Shown: positions 20,429 through 30,716, counted from the stretch's first letter. The stretch is DNA of 64,000 bases from Diploptera punctata (GCA_030220185.1 JASPKZ010007528.1:234501-298500); one strand, 5' to 3'. Numbers and translations: made by a program. Notes: generated from the letters alone by a model not told the origin.

Positions 20429-20988
20429 ACTAGCTAAAACCCGGCGTTGTCCGAGAATCTACTTATCCCGATCTTCTTGGCATAAATGAGCTAAAAGACA
20501 AAATTCGTTAGTGTGAGTTATCCGTAAAAGAATACCTGCCATGTGCTGCTATGCTTGCACAGGAATCTACGTACTTGTCTCGATCTTCTTGGCATCAATG
20601 AAAGACAACAATGGTTATTGTGAGTTATCCGTAAGAGATAAACATATGCTGTCCCGGACTTTTTTGTAGAGCTTTTTGAGATATTCAATTCTGTGTACAT
20701 TAAATTTGTGTATTTGTTGTGATTTAGGTAGCGTAAGCCATTTAAACATCCAAAGAGCTACTTGTTTCACGTTTTCCATTACAAAGGGGTATTCTTAAGG
20801 GTGTAGGAGTTGAGTATCACAACTCTCTTATAGCCTATGTTCATCCCGGGAATCTCCTGAACATTTTGCAAAAAAGCCCCATCACAATCGGATCAACGGT
20901 ATGGCCGCGCATTAAGTACGTACGAACAAACAAACAAATAAACAAACCAACAAACAAACAAACAAACATTCATTTTTATATATTAGAT
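20429..20988 (+). repeat. R2 dispersed repeat, complete-looking copy
   Basis: Starts ACTAGCTAAAACCCGGCG and ends with (CAAA)n then CATTTTTATATATTAGATTT, as at 29654-30622 and 44402-45525. There is no coding capacity beyond short frames. Several R2 copies share both ends, so the ends are real. Class unknown. Confidence 0.7.
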
Positions 20989-21059
20989 TTATACTTTTAT
21001 TTGGTGTAAAAATAAAGAAGATACATAGTTTCTGTTATTTGGGATCAATTATAAATATG

Positions 21060-21660
21060 GAACATCAAATAAAGACATAGCAAAAAAGGAACAGTAATGG
21101 AAGAAAGACCATAGGAATGTTAAACTCTATACTATGGAGTAAAAACATCATTAACAGAACAAAACAACTAATTTATAAGTTCATACAAGAAAGTATAATG
21201 TTATATGGATCGGAAGTTTGGGCAATGACACAACAACATGTCAACAGAATAACTGCAGTTGAAATGGATTTCTGGAGAAAAGCTGCCAGAAAATCTCCAT
21301 GGAAAAATTAAAAATACAGAAATTAGAAAATGGATGAATGCAGAAAGAAGTATAATGGATGAGATTGAACACAGAAAGGCTAGAATGGTATGGGCACGTA
21401 AGAAGAATGCAGGATGGAAGACTACCATAGGCCGTGTACATATGGGACATTGAAAGAAGGAGCAGAAAAGGAAGACCAAGAACAACCTCGAAGAATAACA
21501 TCCAGAATTCAATGAGGAAATTTGGTGTAACAGATGAAGACACAGAGAACGATGGAGAACTTTAATTAAGGGAAATTTGTGAATGTTTGTTACAAACTGA
21601 TGGTCTGTAAGTCCGTAGCTCGTGTTAATGACTGAGATTGGTTGGAGAAAACCCTCAATG
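21060..21660 (+). mobile_element. LINE C-terminal fragment (LINE-e/f like)
   Basis: Frames in succession show ILWSKNIINRTKQLIYKF, YGSEVWAMTQQ, AVEMDFWRKAARKS, then HRKARMVWARK and a KGRPRTT block. Several frameshifts. The EMDFWRKAAR string groups it with LINE-e and LINE-f. It runs tail to tail into LINE-d at about 21665. Confidence 0.75.
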
Positions 21661-21666
21661 ATGAGG

Positions 21667-21900
21667 AAAATTCTCTTCTTCTTCTTCTTAAAGTTAATTT
21701 GTAGGATTTTCATCCTGTTTATTTCCAAAATCACTCCTCGGAGGAAGACGTATTGGATGTGCATTCACTGTCTATCCATCTCTTAGCTGGTCTTCCTCTT
21801 GTTCTTCTCCCGTACATTGGTCTATCTTCTTTACCTCTTTTTGCAAGCCGGTTTTATTTTCGTCTATCTATAATAAATTTGGTTATGTCTTGAATATGGA
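21667..21900 (-). mobile_element. LINE-d 3' end
   Basis: Minus-strand match to the end of the copy at 14720-15582, including the complement of GGAGTGATTTTGGAAATAAA and an AAG-type tail (CTTCTTCTTCTT on plus). Confidence 0.75.
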
Positions 21901-21934
21901 GAAAATTCTCAAAATGAAATGAATGATTTTATTT

Positions 21935-22150
21935 ATATATCATCATCATCATCATAATCATCATCTTCCTTCCATGTATTAGGCCTGGTGTCTTGCCATC
22001 TTTTGAGTGGTGTCCCCAAAGATATTCTTCCTCAGAGATGATAATTCAAAATCTGACGAGGAATGCGAGATCAATCCATACGCTGCAGATGTTTTAGCAA
22101 ATTATTTCTATATGCAGTTATATTGTCCATAACACTGGTCAACAAAAAAT
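21935..22150 (-). mobile_element. LINE-b-like 3' fragment
   Basis: The 3' end on plus is (ATC)n followed by CTTCCTTCCATGTATTAGGCC, the LINE-b end. Upstream on the minus strand, HLQRMD, SRIPRQILNYH and GR appear in frame with few changes. Confidence 0.65.
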
Positions 22151-22340
22151 ATACTTTTTTTTTTTTTTTGCCTCAGGAAGAAAAGTATGTGATTCTGATA
22201 GTATTTCTTCTCCTGAATTCAAATATGATATCGGTTTTTCTTCATCACGCAAGGTTTCCGAGAGACAGGAATTTATAATTTCAAACACTTTAATATTTTC
22301 TACATTCGTAACTACACAATATTCGAACATTCGGACTCAC

Positions 22341-22526
22341 CTAGAAAGTAAGAAATGACGATTTTCTGCTATATTTCGCGTGTGGAGCATCCCTCTTGAT
22401 GGCCCAACAATAATCGGCCAGCATATTAGGATTCCATTTGCATTGATATCTCTTTTCCAAAGCTGAAATCGTTTGAGTTAGCTCATTTGGTTTTATTTTA
22501 CAATGGACAAATGGACGAAAAAACAT
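22341..22526 (-). pseudogene. Repeat-encoded protein fragment with WNPNMLADYCW motif
   Basis: A 61-codon frame ends with a stop after SFLTF and contains KRYQCKWNPNMLADYCWAI then KRDAPHAKYSRKS. I recall a similar QxxWNxxMLADYCW C-terminus from proteins predicted many times over in arthropod genomes, which suggests a transposon or retroelement-derived ORF. I cannot name the family. The upstream sequence is not open, so this is a terminal scrap. Confidence 0.35.
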
Positions 22527-22639
22527 TTATTAAAAAATAATTATTTAAATCCATTAATTGAAATTGAAATAAAAAAACTGTGGGTGATGGAGAAATTCCG
22601 AATACATATTTGAAAACACGATAAAAAACTGCATTAAGT

Positions 22640-22865
22640 ACAACTATTGGTACTCATGAGACAACATTCATGTTGACCAGTGTTATCTAAGTGATTTGAT
22701 GTTCTTGAAGGATATCTACCGTGTATCCAGCTGTTCTTCTCATCAACTGTTATTCTACTTATATCTCTTTTGCATACAGTCCAAGCTTCACTTCCACAGG
22801 TAAGCATTGCTCTCGCTAAGGTTTCATAACCTCTTATTCTAGTATGCCTTTGTGCTAATAGCATA
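22640..22865 (-). mobile_element. LINE-b-like fragment, heavily decayed
   Basis: AQRHTRIRGYETLARAML followed by CGSEAWTVCKRDISRIT aligns by eye with the VQKNTRLRLYNTLARPVL and YGSEAWTL region of the copy at 16766. Confidence 0.65.
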
Positions 22866-23268
22866 TTACGATGCGAAGTTGGAAGTGGTTATAGAGAAGC
22901 GAGGAAATGTTTAAAAACCTCGCTATCGCTCGGTTTTTAACTTCCGAGGTTCTGTAAAACACTTCACAAACGTGCGTTGTACATTATTTTTTGCACGATG
23001 CTGCTTTTAAAATAATAAATAATAGTAAAATAATAACATCTTTGTTCGAAATATTTGCGTTCATTTTAAACAAGTTACTAACATTAACAGTGTGGGCAAT
23101 GTTTATTAATTGAGACTACAGCAGGCCGTGACACCAATCAGGCATAAAATGGAGGCAAGTAAGTATTTATTGTTTTATATTGTTTCAAATAAAGTTCAGT
23201 TCATTTAAAATGCAGTGATTTGTTTCGTATAATGTATATAACACTTCCTTTTGTGTGTGTGTATATAT
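22866..23268. other. No gene seen
   Basis: Unassigned, AT-rich. A short inverted pair around AACCTCGCTATCGCTCGG is present near 22915. Confidence 0.4.
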
Positions 23269-23727
23269 ATGAATATGAAAGTTTTCTTGGGTTTTCCGCT
23301 TCTTGGATTCAAGTTCGGCCTCTGGCCACTGACTCCGACGTTTCGGCATGATCCCACATGACATTATCAAGGAATGATAAGTTCGAGTCACAGGTTTAGG
23401 TCTTATATAATAAAATACATAGAGTTTTCGCTGTGGTCCGTTTCCGAAGACGTACACCCATCCAAGGTACGGCTTCGGAAACGGACCACACTGAAAACTG
23501 AAGGTATTTAACAACATAAGAACGAAACCTTGGATGGTTGTACGTCTTCCGAAACGGACCACAGCGAAAACTCTATGTATTTTATTATATAAGACCTAAA
23601 CCTGTGACTCGAACTTATCATTCCTTGATAATGACATGTGGGATCATGCCGAAACGTCGGAGTCAGTGGCCAGAGGCCGAACTTGAATCCAAGACGCGGA
23701 AAACCCAAGAAAACTTTCATATTCATA
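23269..23727. mobile_element. Foldback element with 200-bp arms
   Basis: Arms 23269-23468 and 23527-23727 are near-perfect inverted repeats (TGAATATGAAAGTTTTCTTG outward end). The 58-bp spacer holds a third partial copy of the inner arm (CTTCGGAAACGGACCACA). A scrap of the outer arm recurs at 24058-24095. The long matching open frames on both strands come from the inverted structure. No TSD is seen. Confidence 0.8.
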
Positions 23728-23929
23728 CTTATACCCGCGAAAATCTGCAATATAACATATATATACACACATTTACGTAGTATACATAAAAGGCAGTGGA
23801 TTTACTTCCCGCACGAGGTTTGTAATATTACAGTATAGTTATTTAGGTTGGCAACCCCGAAATGTAGGAAGGTGAACTTTCAATCGTGGTCGCCATTGCT
23901 TAAGTACAACAAAACGCACTATCGCGCGA

Positions 23930-24055
23930 AAATATGGTTTAAAAACTCTATTAATGGTTCCCATGGATTTATTATAATTTTGAATTTTAATTGATATATG
24001 CATTTCGCAGTCATAACTAAAATTATATTCAAGATATTTCAATGAAGAAAAAAAA
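23930..24055 (-). mobile_element. LINE-b fragment (post-RT)
   Basis: The minus strand reads SLKYLEYNFSY, then SIKIQNYNKSMGTINRVFKP, matching the YLGYHLS and YNKSLGIINQVMKP region of LINE-b. Confidence 0.65.
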
Positions 24056-24344
24056 AAAGTTTCTTGGGTTTTACGCGTCAAGGATTCATTGTCATTTTCT
24101 GTGTCTACTACAGATAGGACCGAAGAAGATTAGTATTTTTAAAAATATTTTCAGGAGAACAACCTAAACAGCTACGTTTCTTCTTAATTCGGTAAAAATC
24201 TAAAACTATATTTGAAACCATTATGAAAATGGCAGATTTAATTAATTTATCGCTCATAAAAATGTTTTATTTTGCTGACAAATTAATTATTTATCGTAGA
24301 GATAATAATAATGATGATGGAACACTGATGATTGCTTACATCCC

Positions 24345-24500
24345 ACGCGAGAACGTATGCGCATGCGCGGGCGGCCTGTTTGTATTTCTGTTGCCATAGC
24401 AATCTCACTCTGCGACAATAATTATAACCCGCTCAAGTCTCGACCCAGCCAGTCCGACCGCACACTGCGCGCTCTACAATAAAACATGGCTTTATAAATA
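24345..24500. promoter_or_regulatory. GC-rich island with NRF-1-like and X-box-like sites
   Basis: TGCGCATGCGC (24358-24368) fits the NRF-1 palindrome. GTTGCCATAGCAAT (24390-24403) is one or two bases from an X-box. CpG-rich sequence continues to about 24480, followed by AAAACATGG. This could be a host promoter, but no exon follows that I can recognise. Confidence 0.35.
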
Positions 24501-24790
24501 ACCATCTGAGAATATCGTTCATTTCTTTATTATCGATTTCAACAAATAGTAAAACTTCTGCAAACTGAGTTCTTTATGATAGATTCGTTTCCTTTTTATT
24601 AGTCTTGCATTTTCCCGTCTTTAGTCCCTCTCCGTTCAAAGAACAGTAACTGGCCTAACTTTACAACCTGTGACGCGAGTTTTTTTATTCTTTCATAACC
24701 TTCTCTTACATTTTATTCTTACGGTTCATTTTTCAAATTATTTCCCAAAATTTACAATGATTTTTTTCTAACGATTATTTCAATATATTT
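24500..24790. other. No gene seen
   Basis: Unassigned AT-rich sequence between the island and LINE-a. Confidence 0.35.
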
Positions 24791-24792
24791 TT

Positions 24793-25545
24793 GTATGACT
24801 AATACTAAGAAATTGGGACTGGAAGTAAATATCAATAAAACTGAATATATGGTCACACGTATAAATCATTATATAATGGAAATGGACAGCTTATGACAAA
24901 TGAGGGAAATTCTGAGGAAGTGGCTGAATTCAAATACTTAGGAACAATAATCACAAATAGGAATGAGATGCACAAGGAAATTAAACATAGGCTCAATTCT
25001 GGAAATGCGTGCTATTATGCATTGCAGGGACTCTTGATGTCCCCAACTCCTTTCAAAAAACGTTATACTGAAAATATATAAAACTATTATTCTACCAGTT
25101 ATATTATATGGGTGCGAAACATGGACTCTTAGTTTAAGGGAGGAAAGGAGATTACAAGTATTTGAGAATGAAGTACTTAGGAAATTTTTGGACCAAAGAG
25201 AGATGAACAGACAGGCGAATGGAGAAGACTACATAACAATGAATTACATGGTCTTTATAGGAAGCCAGATATATTGAGAACAGTTAAGTATCGTAGACTG
25301 CGATGGGCAGGACATGCGGCACGAATGGGGAATGGAAGGCGTGCATGGAAGCTTCTTGTAGGAAAGCCAGAGGGAAAACGCCCAGTTGGTAGACCAAGAA
25401 TGAGATGGGAGAATAACATTAACTATGATTTGAGGGAAGTAGATTATACAGGGGATGATTGGAAAACATTGGCTCAGGATAGGGATGTATGGAGAGCTTA
25501 TCTCCGCGCGATCATGAACCTACGGGTTCGATAGTGCCAGTGAGA
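24793..25545 (+). mobile_element. LINE-a 3' fragment
   Basis: Begins TNTKKLGLEVNINKT just after the RT palm. It passes through the AEFKYLGTIITN block (in frame with 24893), then frames shift near 25050 and 25185. The last frame (25274-25534) ends GRPRMRWENN...MNLRVR-stop. The TGCCAGTGAGATAGTTA end follows. At least two single-base deletions inactivate it. Confidence 0.9.
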
Positions 25546-25654
25546 TAGTTATGATATTTAACTACATACGTAGTGGCAGCCATATTGATTTTAACGAATA
25601 TATATTTTTTTATTCAATGCCACCTCGTCATTTCGATATTCTGGCATTCTCCCT

Positions 25655-25780
25655 TGGTATGGCGTTATTGCAACCAACTTCTGAGGTTGGGGCGCCCGGA
25701 AGGCGGAGTTACGTTACGCGATGATATATGATAGGTGATGATGGTAATGATGTGCCAGGAGAAACCTTTAATGAATATGT
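25655..25780 (-). repeat. R8 dispersed repeat fragment
   Basis: Complement of the R8 block (GGCGGAGTTACGTTACGCG here, CGTAACGTAACCCCGCC-like at 10320). Confidence 0.5.
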
Positions 25781-25796
25781 TAATGATGATGATGTT

Positions 25797-25955
25797 GGGG
25801 GAACCGTTTGGGCCTTAAAGTTTCGTGACATTTGTCTTACAGGTGAGGAAAAATCCCGAAAAAAACCTCGCCCAGGAAACTTGTCACGACCGGGGATGGA
25901 ACCCGGGCCCGCTGCGTGACAAGGCAGCACGCTACCTCGAGACCACAGCGTTGGA
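25797..25955 (-). mobile_element. SINE-A 5' half
   Basis: Minus-strand head and body; the 3' half is absent. The B box is damaged (GGTTCCATCC). Confidence 0.8.
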
Positions 25956-26058
25956 TTCTATGCAACAAGAAATGCATGTTCCAGTGCCACAACATAGAAT
26001 ATGTACGAATTAGCTGTACACACAAACTTTATAGTTTCAGAACTTACTATTTTTTGTG

Positions 26059-26370
26059 TCGGCCGCGGTGAACTAGTGGTTATGCTCCTTGCCTCTGGTC
26101 CCAAGGGTCGCGGGTTCAAACCCGGCCGGGGTCGATGGATTTTTTTAGGACGGAAAAATCCAAGGAGCAAGTCCTCTGGGAGAGACTTTAAGATTTTCAG
26201 GCTCGTAAAAAATCCTTAAGCCTGAATGAAAAGGCCTCTAAGCAAAATTTACCGAATTTTCTCGTCCTAGTACTACCTTGGTTTCCTAGATCTCAGTATG
26301 AGGCGGAACGCTGACCACGTACCACTCAAAATTACATATATACGAAAACAAGTGTAACTAAATTAGTATG
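26059..26370 (+). mobile_element. SINE-B, 5' part
   Basis: The tRNA-like head has TCGGCCGCGGTGAACTAGTG and B box GGTTCAAACCC. The body contains CGGAAAAATCCAAGGAGC and AAGCCTGAATGAAAAGGCC. The remaining 3' part continues at 26874 after the inserted element T3. The other copy (32829-33231) shows the uninterrupted order. Confidence 0.85.
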
Positions 26371-26861
26371 ATATTTGAAGAGAAAAATTATATGCTCAGA
26401 CCGGGACCTGAACCCGGGGCCCTTGGTTCTCTAGACCAAGTGCTCTACCAACTGAGCTACCTGAGCAAGTACCGATCTAAACGCAAATCTTTCTCTATAT
26501 ACATATAATTTTTCTCTTCAAATATGATTTATCCATCATTGAGATGTACGAAATCAATAATAAAAACTTGGAAAAAGCCGTACTGGCTGTAATGTATAAT
26601 TCCCAAATATGTCTTCTTAATAAAGGAGACGCCATTTGCAAGATAGAAGCATGGCTTCAGAGCATTTGGTGGATGGGAATTACAATGTATATAGAGAAAG
26701 ATTTGCGTTTAGATCGGTACTTGCTCAGGTAGCTCAGTTGGTAGAGCACTTGGTCTAGAGAACCAAGGGTCCCGGGTTCAGGTCCCGGTCTGAGCGTATA
26801 ATTTTTCTCTTCAAATATGATTTATCCATCATTGAGATGTACGAAATCAATAATAAAAAAA
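26371..26861. mobile_element. T3: tRNA-like foldback element inserted in SINE-B with 12-bp TSD
   Basis: Inverted arms (about 26371-26510 and 26680-26825) each hold a 73-nt tRNA-like body: minus 26394-26466 and plus 26723-26795. A direct repeat, ATAATTTTTCTCTTCAAATA and about 45 bp more, closes both the first arm and the whole element, which then ends in an A-rich AATAATAAAAAAA. The flanks are a perfect TAAATTAGTATG duplication (26359-26370 and 26862-26873), and the joined flanks restore SINE-B. The 12-bp TSD and A-rich end look like LINE-type retroposition and not like a MITE. Confidence 0.8.
26723..26807 (+). ncRNA. tRNA-like Pol III unit in T3 (right arm)
   Basis: Acceptor GCTCAGG pairs with TCTGAGC (one G-T). 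The D arm is GCTC/GAGC around AGTTGGTA, and the T arm is a perfect CCGGG/CCCGG with loop TTCAGGT. The anticodon arm only folds with a 9-nt loop or a one-base register shift. T-loop position 58 is G instead of the nearly invariant A. ATTTTTCT follows as a terminator. It is tRNA-shaped but unlikely to be a working tRNA. The minus-strand mate at 26394-26466 is the same. Confidence 0.45.
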
Positions 26862-26873
26862 TAAATTAGTATG

Positions 26874-26945
26874 GTTCAAATTATTCCCTGTAGGGGGAGA
26901 GCGCCTAAATCTCTCTAAAGGGAAAACATAGGCTTACAATACAAT
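26874..26945 (+). mobile_element. SINE-B, 3' part
   Basis: GGTTCAAATTATTCCCTG through GGCTTACAA, continuing the SINE-B interrupted at 26370. Confidence 0.8.
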
Positions 26946-27165
26946 ACTATTTATTTTGGGCGTTGCTTTCTCTCACAGGTTAGAGTGCTTAAATTGCGTT
27001 AGGTTAGCTTTTAGGTTGGTCTTTCACAGGTTAGAGTACTTAATTTGTGTTAAGTTAGCTTTTAGGTTTGTTAAATATCGTGTGTGTTGGCTGCATCCCG
27101 TGATTCCATAGTGTAAACCGCTTAGCGTTTGTTGACGCATGCGTATGCGTCACATGTCGTAAATT
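26946..27165 (+). repeat. R7 dispersed repeat
   Basis: GGTTAGAGTGCTTAAATTGC, then TTAGGTTAGCTTTTAGG twice, then GGCTGCATCCCGTGATTCC. It recurs inverted at about 58755-58970. No coding capacity. Confidence 0.65.
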
Positions 27166-27282
27166 ATTTTCAATAATTGTTTCAGAAATATCTAGCTTTA
27201 CCTCATTTACGTACTAAAGAAATAACTGGACGCCAATAATGTTAAAATTCTGTTTATGAATTGCACACATTTCCAAAACCTT

Positions 27283-27815
27283 TTATATATCGAATTGAGT
27301 AGCAAAATAATATCGTCGTTAAATTCCATATGGTGGGATAAGCATATTTGGAAAGACACAAAAAAAAAAATACATTGGTAAAACATTGAAGAAATCTGTT
27401 GCAATGTATGCAAGTGAGGTATGGACAATCAATAAGTACTACAAGAATAGACTAATATCTCTAGAAATTGATTATTTACGCAGAAGTACCAGAAAGTCAA
27501 AATCAGAACATGTCACGAATAAAAAATTAGATACATAATGGAAGCAGAAGAAAGCGTAAATGAAAGAATTGAGGAGAAGGAATTAAAATGGTTAGGGCAT
27601 GTTTTAAGAATGGAAGATGAGCGATGGCCGAAACAACTATATGAATGGCAACCGATCAGAGATAAGAAAAAAGGGAGACCAAACTTAACATGGAAGGAAA
27701 TCAGGAGGATAGTAATGCAAGCAAGAGGGCTAAGCATTGAAGATGCCCAAGATCATAGGCTTTGGAAGCTCAGCACGGGAAGATGGCAGCAGCTGTGAAA
27801 ACCCGAATATAAAGA
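27283..27815 (+). mobile_element. LINE-e 3' fragment
   Basis: Starts near RIELSSKI and WWDKHIWKDT (frame broken by an A8-A10 run at 27360). It continues YASEVWTINKYYKNRL, LEIDYLRRSTRKS, then the open frame 27538-27798 with WLGHVLRMEDERWPKQLYEW and KKGRPNLTWKE, ending RWQQL-stop. Same family as 37768-38530. E1e follows 15 bp downstream. Confidence 0.85.
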
Positions 27816-27834
27816 CATTATCATAAGTAATGTC

Positions 27835-28415
27835 ACGAGTGATTTCCATTTTATCTAGAGAATTTGGAAATCAAGAGTGGCATTTGTTAGGACTATTTAA
27901 CGAATAAAATTAAGCTGTTTACTCACAAATCATTATTTAACTATAGTTATTTTAAAATATTTATATATTTAATGTAGGCTAAACGGCGATGTTTGAAAAC
28001 GAATGAGAAACGATTGGTACGCTTCATTCCCTTCCTTTGTTCATCACTGCAACCAGATCATAATATTATTTATTACCAAAGGATCGCAATATTGTAAGAA
28101 TGCATCCTAGTGGAGAAATTTATAACAAACGGTATAGGTTTCTGTTGTCATATGATGTAAATATGTCATTTATATTTTCCTGCAACGCCATTTCCTGGAA
28201 AATAATTCATTTAAGAAAGTGGAAACAGTGCCTTTTTTTTGTGGTATAATTAATTGTTACAAATGTTTTTGTATTTCTCTCGTATGCGCTTTCTGCTGAC
28301 ATTCATGCACTATATATACAATCTGGTAGCCGTATTTCTTTAGAGAGTTAGTCATTACAAAATAATACTATGACCTATTCAGAATGTTAAAAAGGAGGTG
28401 CTTTCTTTATTATGA
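27835..28415 (+). mobile_element. E1e (outer copy), first part
   Basis: E1 in hairpin-first orientation, starting AAGTAATGTCACGAG, with a shortened palindrome. It is interrupted after TTTATTATGA by E1f and resumes at 29168. Confidence 0.75.
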
Positions 28416-29163
28416 CTATTTAACTCATGCCCCAAATGGGAGTCAATGACCAATCACGTTTCAATGATTTCTGTTTTACAAGCAATCAGAGTCGTGTTTC
28501 ACGAAATATTTATCAGTGTTATAATTACCATATTAAAGAAAGCTCCTCCTTTTTAATATTCTGAACAGGTCTGACATTATTTTGCAGAGACTGAGCCTGT
28601 GAGAAATACGGCTACCAGATTGTATATATAGTGCATGAATGTCAACACATGCCGCATGCGGGAGTTAATATAAAAACATTTGTAGCAATTGATTATACCA
28701 CCAAAAAAAGAAACCACTGTTTGCACTTTCTTAAATGTATTTTTCCCCCGGTAATAACATTCCAGAAAAATATAATTGTCATATTTACATCATACCACAT
28801 CAGAAATGAATTACCGTAATATACAGTTTGATGTGTTTCATTTTTTCTCCACTAGAGAGCATTCTTACAATATTGCATTCCGTTGGCAATAAATAGTATG
28901 ATCTGGTTGCAGTGATAAACAAAAGAAGCAGATGAAGCGTACCTATCGTTTCTCATTTGTTTTCAAACATCGCCGTTTACATTAGCTATATAAATATTTT
29001 AAAATAACTACAGTTAAATAATGATTTGTTAGCAAACAGCTTAATTTTATTCGTTAAATAGTCCTAACAAATGCCACTCTTGATTTCCAAATTCTCTAGA
29101 TAAATTCACGACTCACGAGTCGTGAATTTATCGATAATTTGGAAATCACTCGTGGCATTACTT
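28416..29163 (-). mobile_element. E1f, complete copy nested in E1e, ATGA TSD
   Basis: 748-bp copy in the opposite orientation: CTATTTAACTCATGCCCC at the left, a full 93-bp palindrome at the right, ending GGCATTACTT. ATGA on both sides (28412-28415, 29164-29167). The uninterrupted target TTTATTATGATAAACTTTAG is present in E1j near 58405, which proves the 4-bp TSD and both element ends. Confidence 0.88.
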
Positions 29164-29167
29164 ATGA

Positions 29168-29278
29168 TAAACTTTAGTTGGTACATTCTAGGCGAAACAC
29201 GACTGTGATTGGCTTTAAGTAAAAAATCATTGAAATGTGATTGGTTATTGACTCCCATTTGGGGCATGAGTTAAATAG
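29168..29278 (+). mobile_element. E1e (outer copy), last part
   Basis: TAAACTTTAGTTGGTACATT to GGGGCATGAGTTAAATAG. Completes the host copy of the nested pair. Confidence 0.8.
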
Positions 29279-29653
29279 TGAGGAGTAAAGCAGGATTATT
29301 GAATTATTTGCAGCTGAAAATACGATAAATACTAGAGGATCATGCGGTGCATGTGTGAATATATCAAATCAAGATATTTTGTAAATATTTCATCTAAATG
29401 TGTTTATTTATCGAACGTCGAACTAACATAACGTTATAAACTCATGTCATTTGTTTGCTTACGTCACATTTCATTCTTGAATTGAATGCGATCTTACGTA
29501 CTCTATTGTTTACGTGTCATAGCACCGCTTCTAACAAAATATTGATACAGTGTTGCCAAAACAGGTAAATGAAAATTACCCGTGTTCCTACTTTATTTAG
29601 AGTAAATTCCGAAGAAATTTAGCTATGAGGTAGTTCTTATGAAAATACAAGGT
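29279..29653. other. No gene seen
   Basis: Unassigned AT-rich sequence. Confidence 0.4.
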
Positions 29654-30622
29654 ACTAGCATAATACCCGGCATGCGCAGCTGCGCCAAAATAAATGGAAA
29701 TTAATCTGCTTTTATGTTTAGTTGAATAAGTAGAAGAAAAAATAATTATAAATTTATATATTTTAGATATCCCGTGCTGATTACCCGGCGTTGCCCGGGA
29801 ATCTACTTATCCTAACCTTCTTGGCATAAATGACCTGAAATAGGAAAATTAATGTGTTTTATGTTTAGTTAAATAAAGTGAGAAGGAAAAATTCATATCG
29901 TAATTGTTTTTACATTCCCCGTGCTGTTTACCTGGCGTTGTCCGGGAATCTACTTATCCCGATCTTCTTGGCATAATAATGAGCTAAAAGACGAAAATTA
30001 ATGTACTTCTTATGATTAGTTGAATAAGTAATGTGAAAAATAATTATAAATGTATATCGTAATTATTTTAAGATTCCCCGTGCTGATTACCCGGTGTTGC
30101 CAGGGAATGTCCTACTTATTTCGATCTTCTTAGCATAAATGGGTTAAAAGACAAAATTCGTTATTGTGAGTTAATATCCGAAAAAGAATACCCGTCATGT
30201 GCTACCATGCTTGCACAGGAATGTACGTACTTGTCTCGATCTTCTTGGCATCAATGCAAAACAAAAATGGTTATTGTGAGTTATCCGTAAGAGATAAACA
30301 TACACTGTCGGGGACTTTCTTTGTAGAACATTTTGAGATATTCAATTCTTTGTACATTAATTTTGTGCATATGTTATGGTATATGCAGCGTAAGCCATTT
30401 AAGCGTCCAAAAAGCCATTTTTTCACGTTTTCCACTACACAGAACGATTTTTAAGGGTGTAGGAGTTGAGTATCACAACTCTCTCATAACCTATGTTCAT
30501 CCGGCGAATATCCTGAACATTTTGCAGGAAGCCCCATCTCAATCGGATCAACGGTATGACCGCGCATAAAGTACGAACAAACATACATACAAACAAACAA
30601 ACACTGATTTTTATATATTAGA
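29654..30622 (+). repeat. R2 repeat with three tandem 5' monomers
   Basis: Starts ACTAGCATAATACCCGGC. Three roughly 155-170-bp monomers begin near 29660, 29783 and 29928. Each contains CCGGGAATCTACTTATCC and AATTAATGT, and ends CCCCGTGCTG. A final unit from 30078 leads into the unique 3' part, ending (CAAA)n and TTTTATATATTAGAAT at 30622. 20429-20988 has only one monomer; 44402-45525 has about three. Confidence 0.7.
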
Positions 30623-30716
30623 ATAAGAATAATAATAATAAGATTATTATTATTATTTTTATTATTTTTATTATTATTAATACAAAACTTAATTAGAAGA
30701 CATAGAATATAACCAT

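Noticed and set aside
23185..23780. Overlapping frames on both strands with matching peptides
   Set aside because: Produced by the 200-bp inverted arms.
26723..26795. Functional tRNA gene
   Set aside because: The anticodon arm has the wrong loop size in the normal register, and the T-loop A58 position is G; it is also part of an inserted foldback element.
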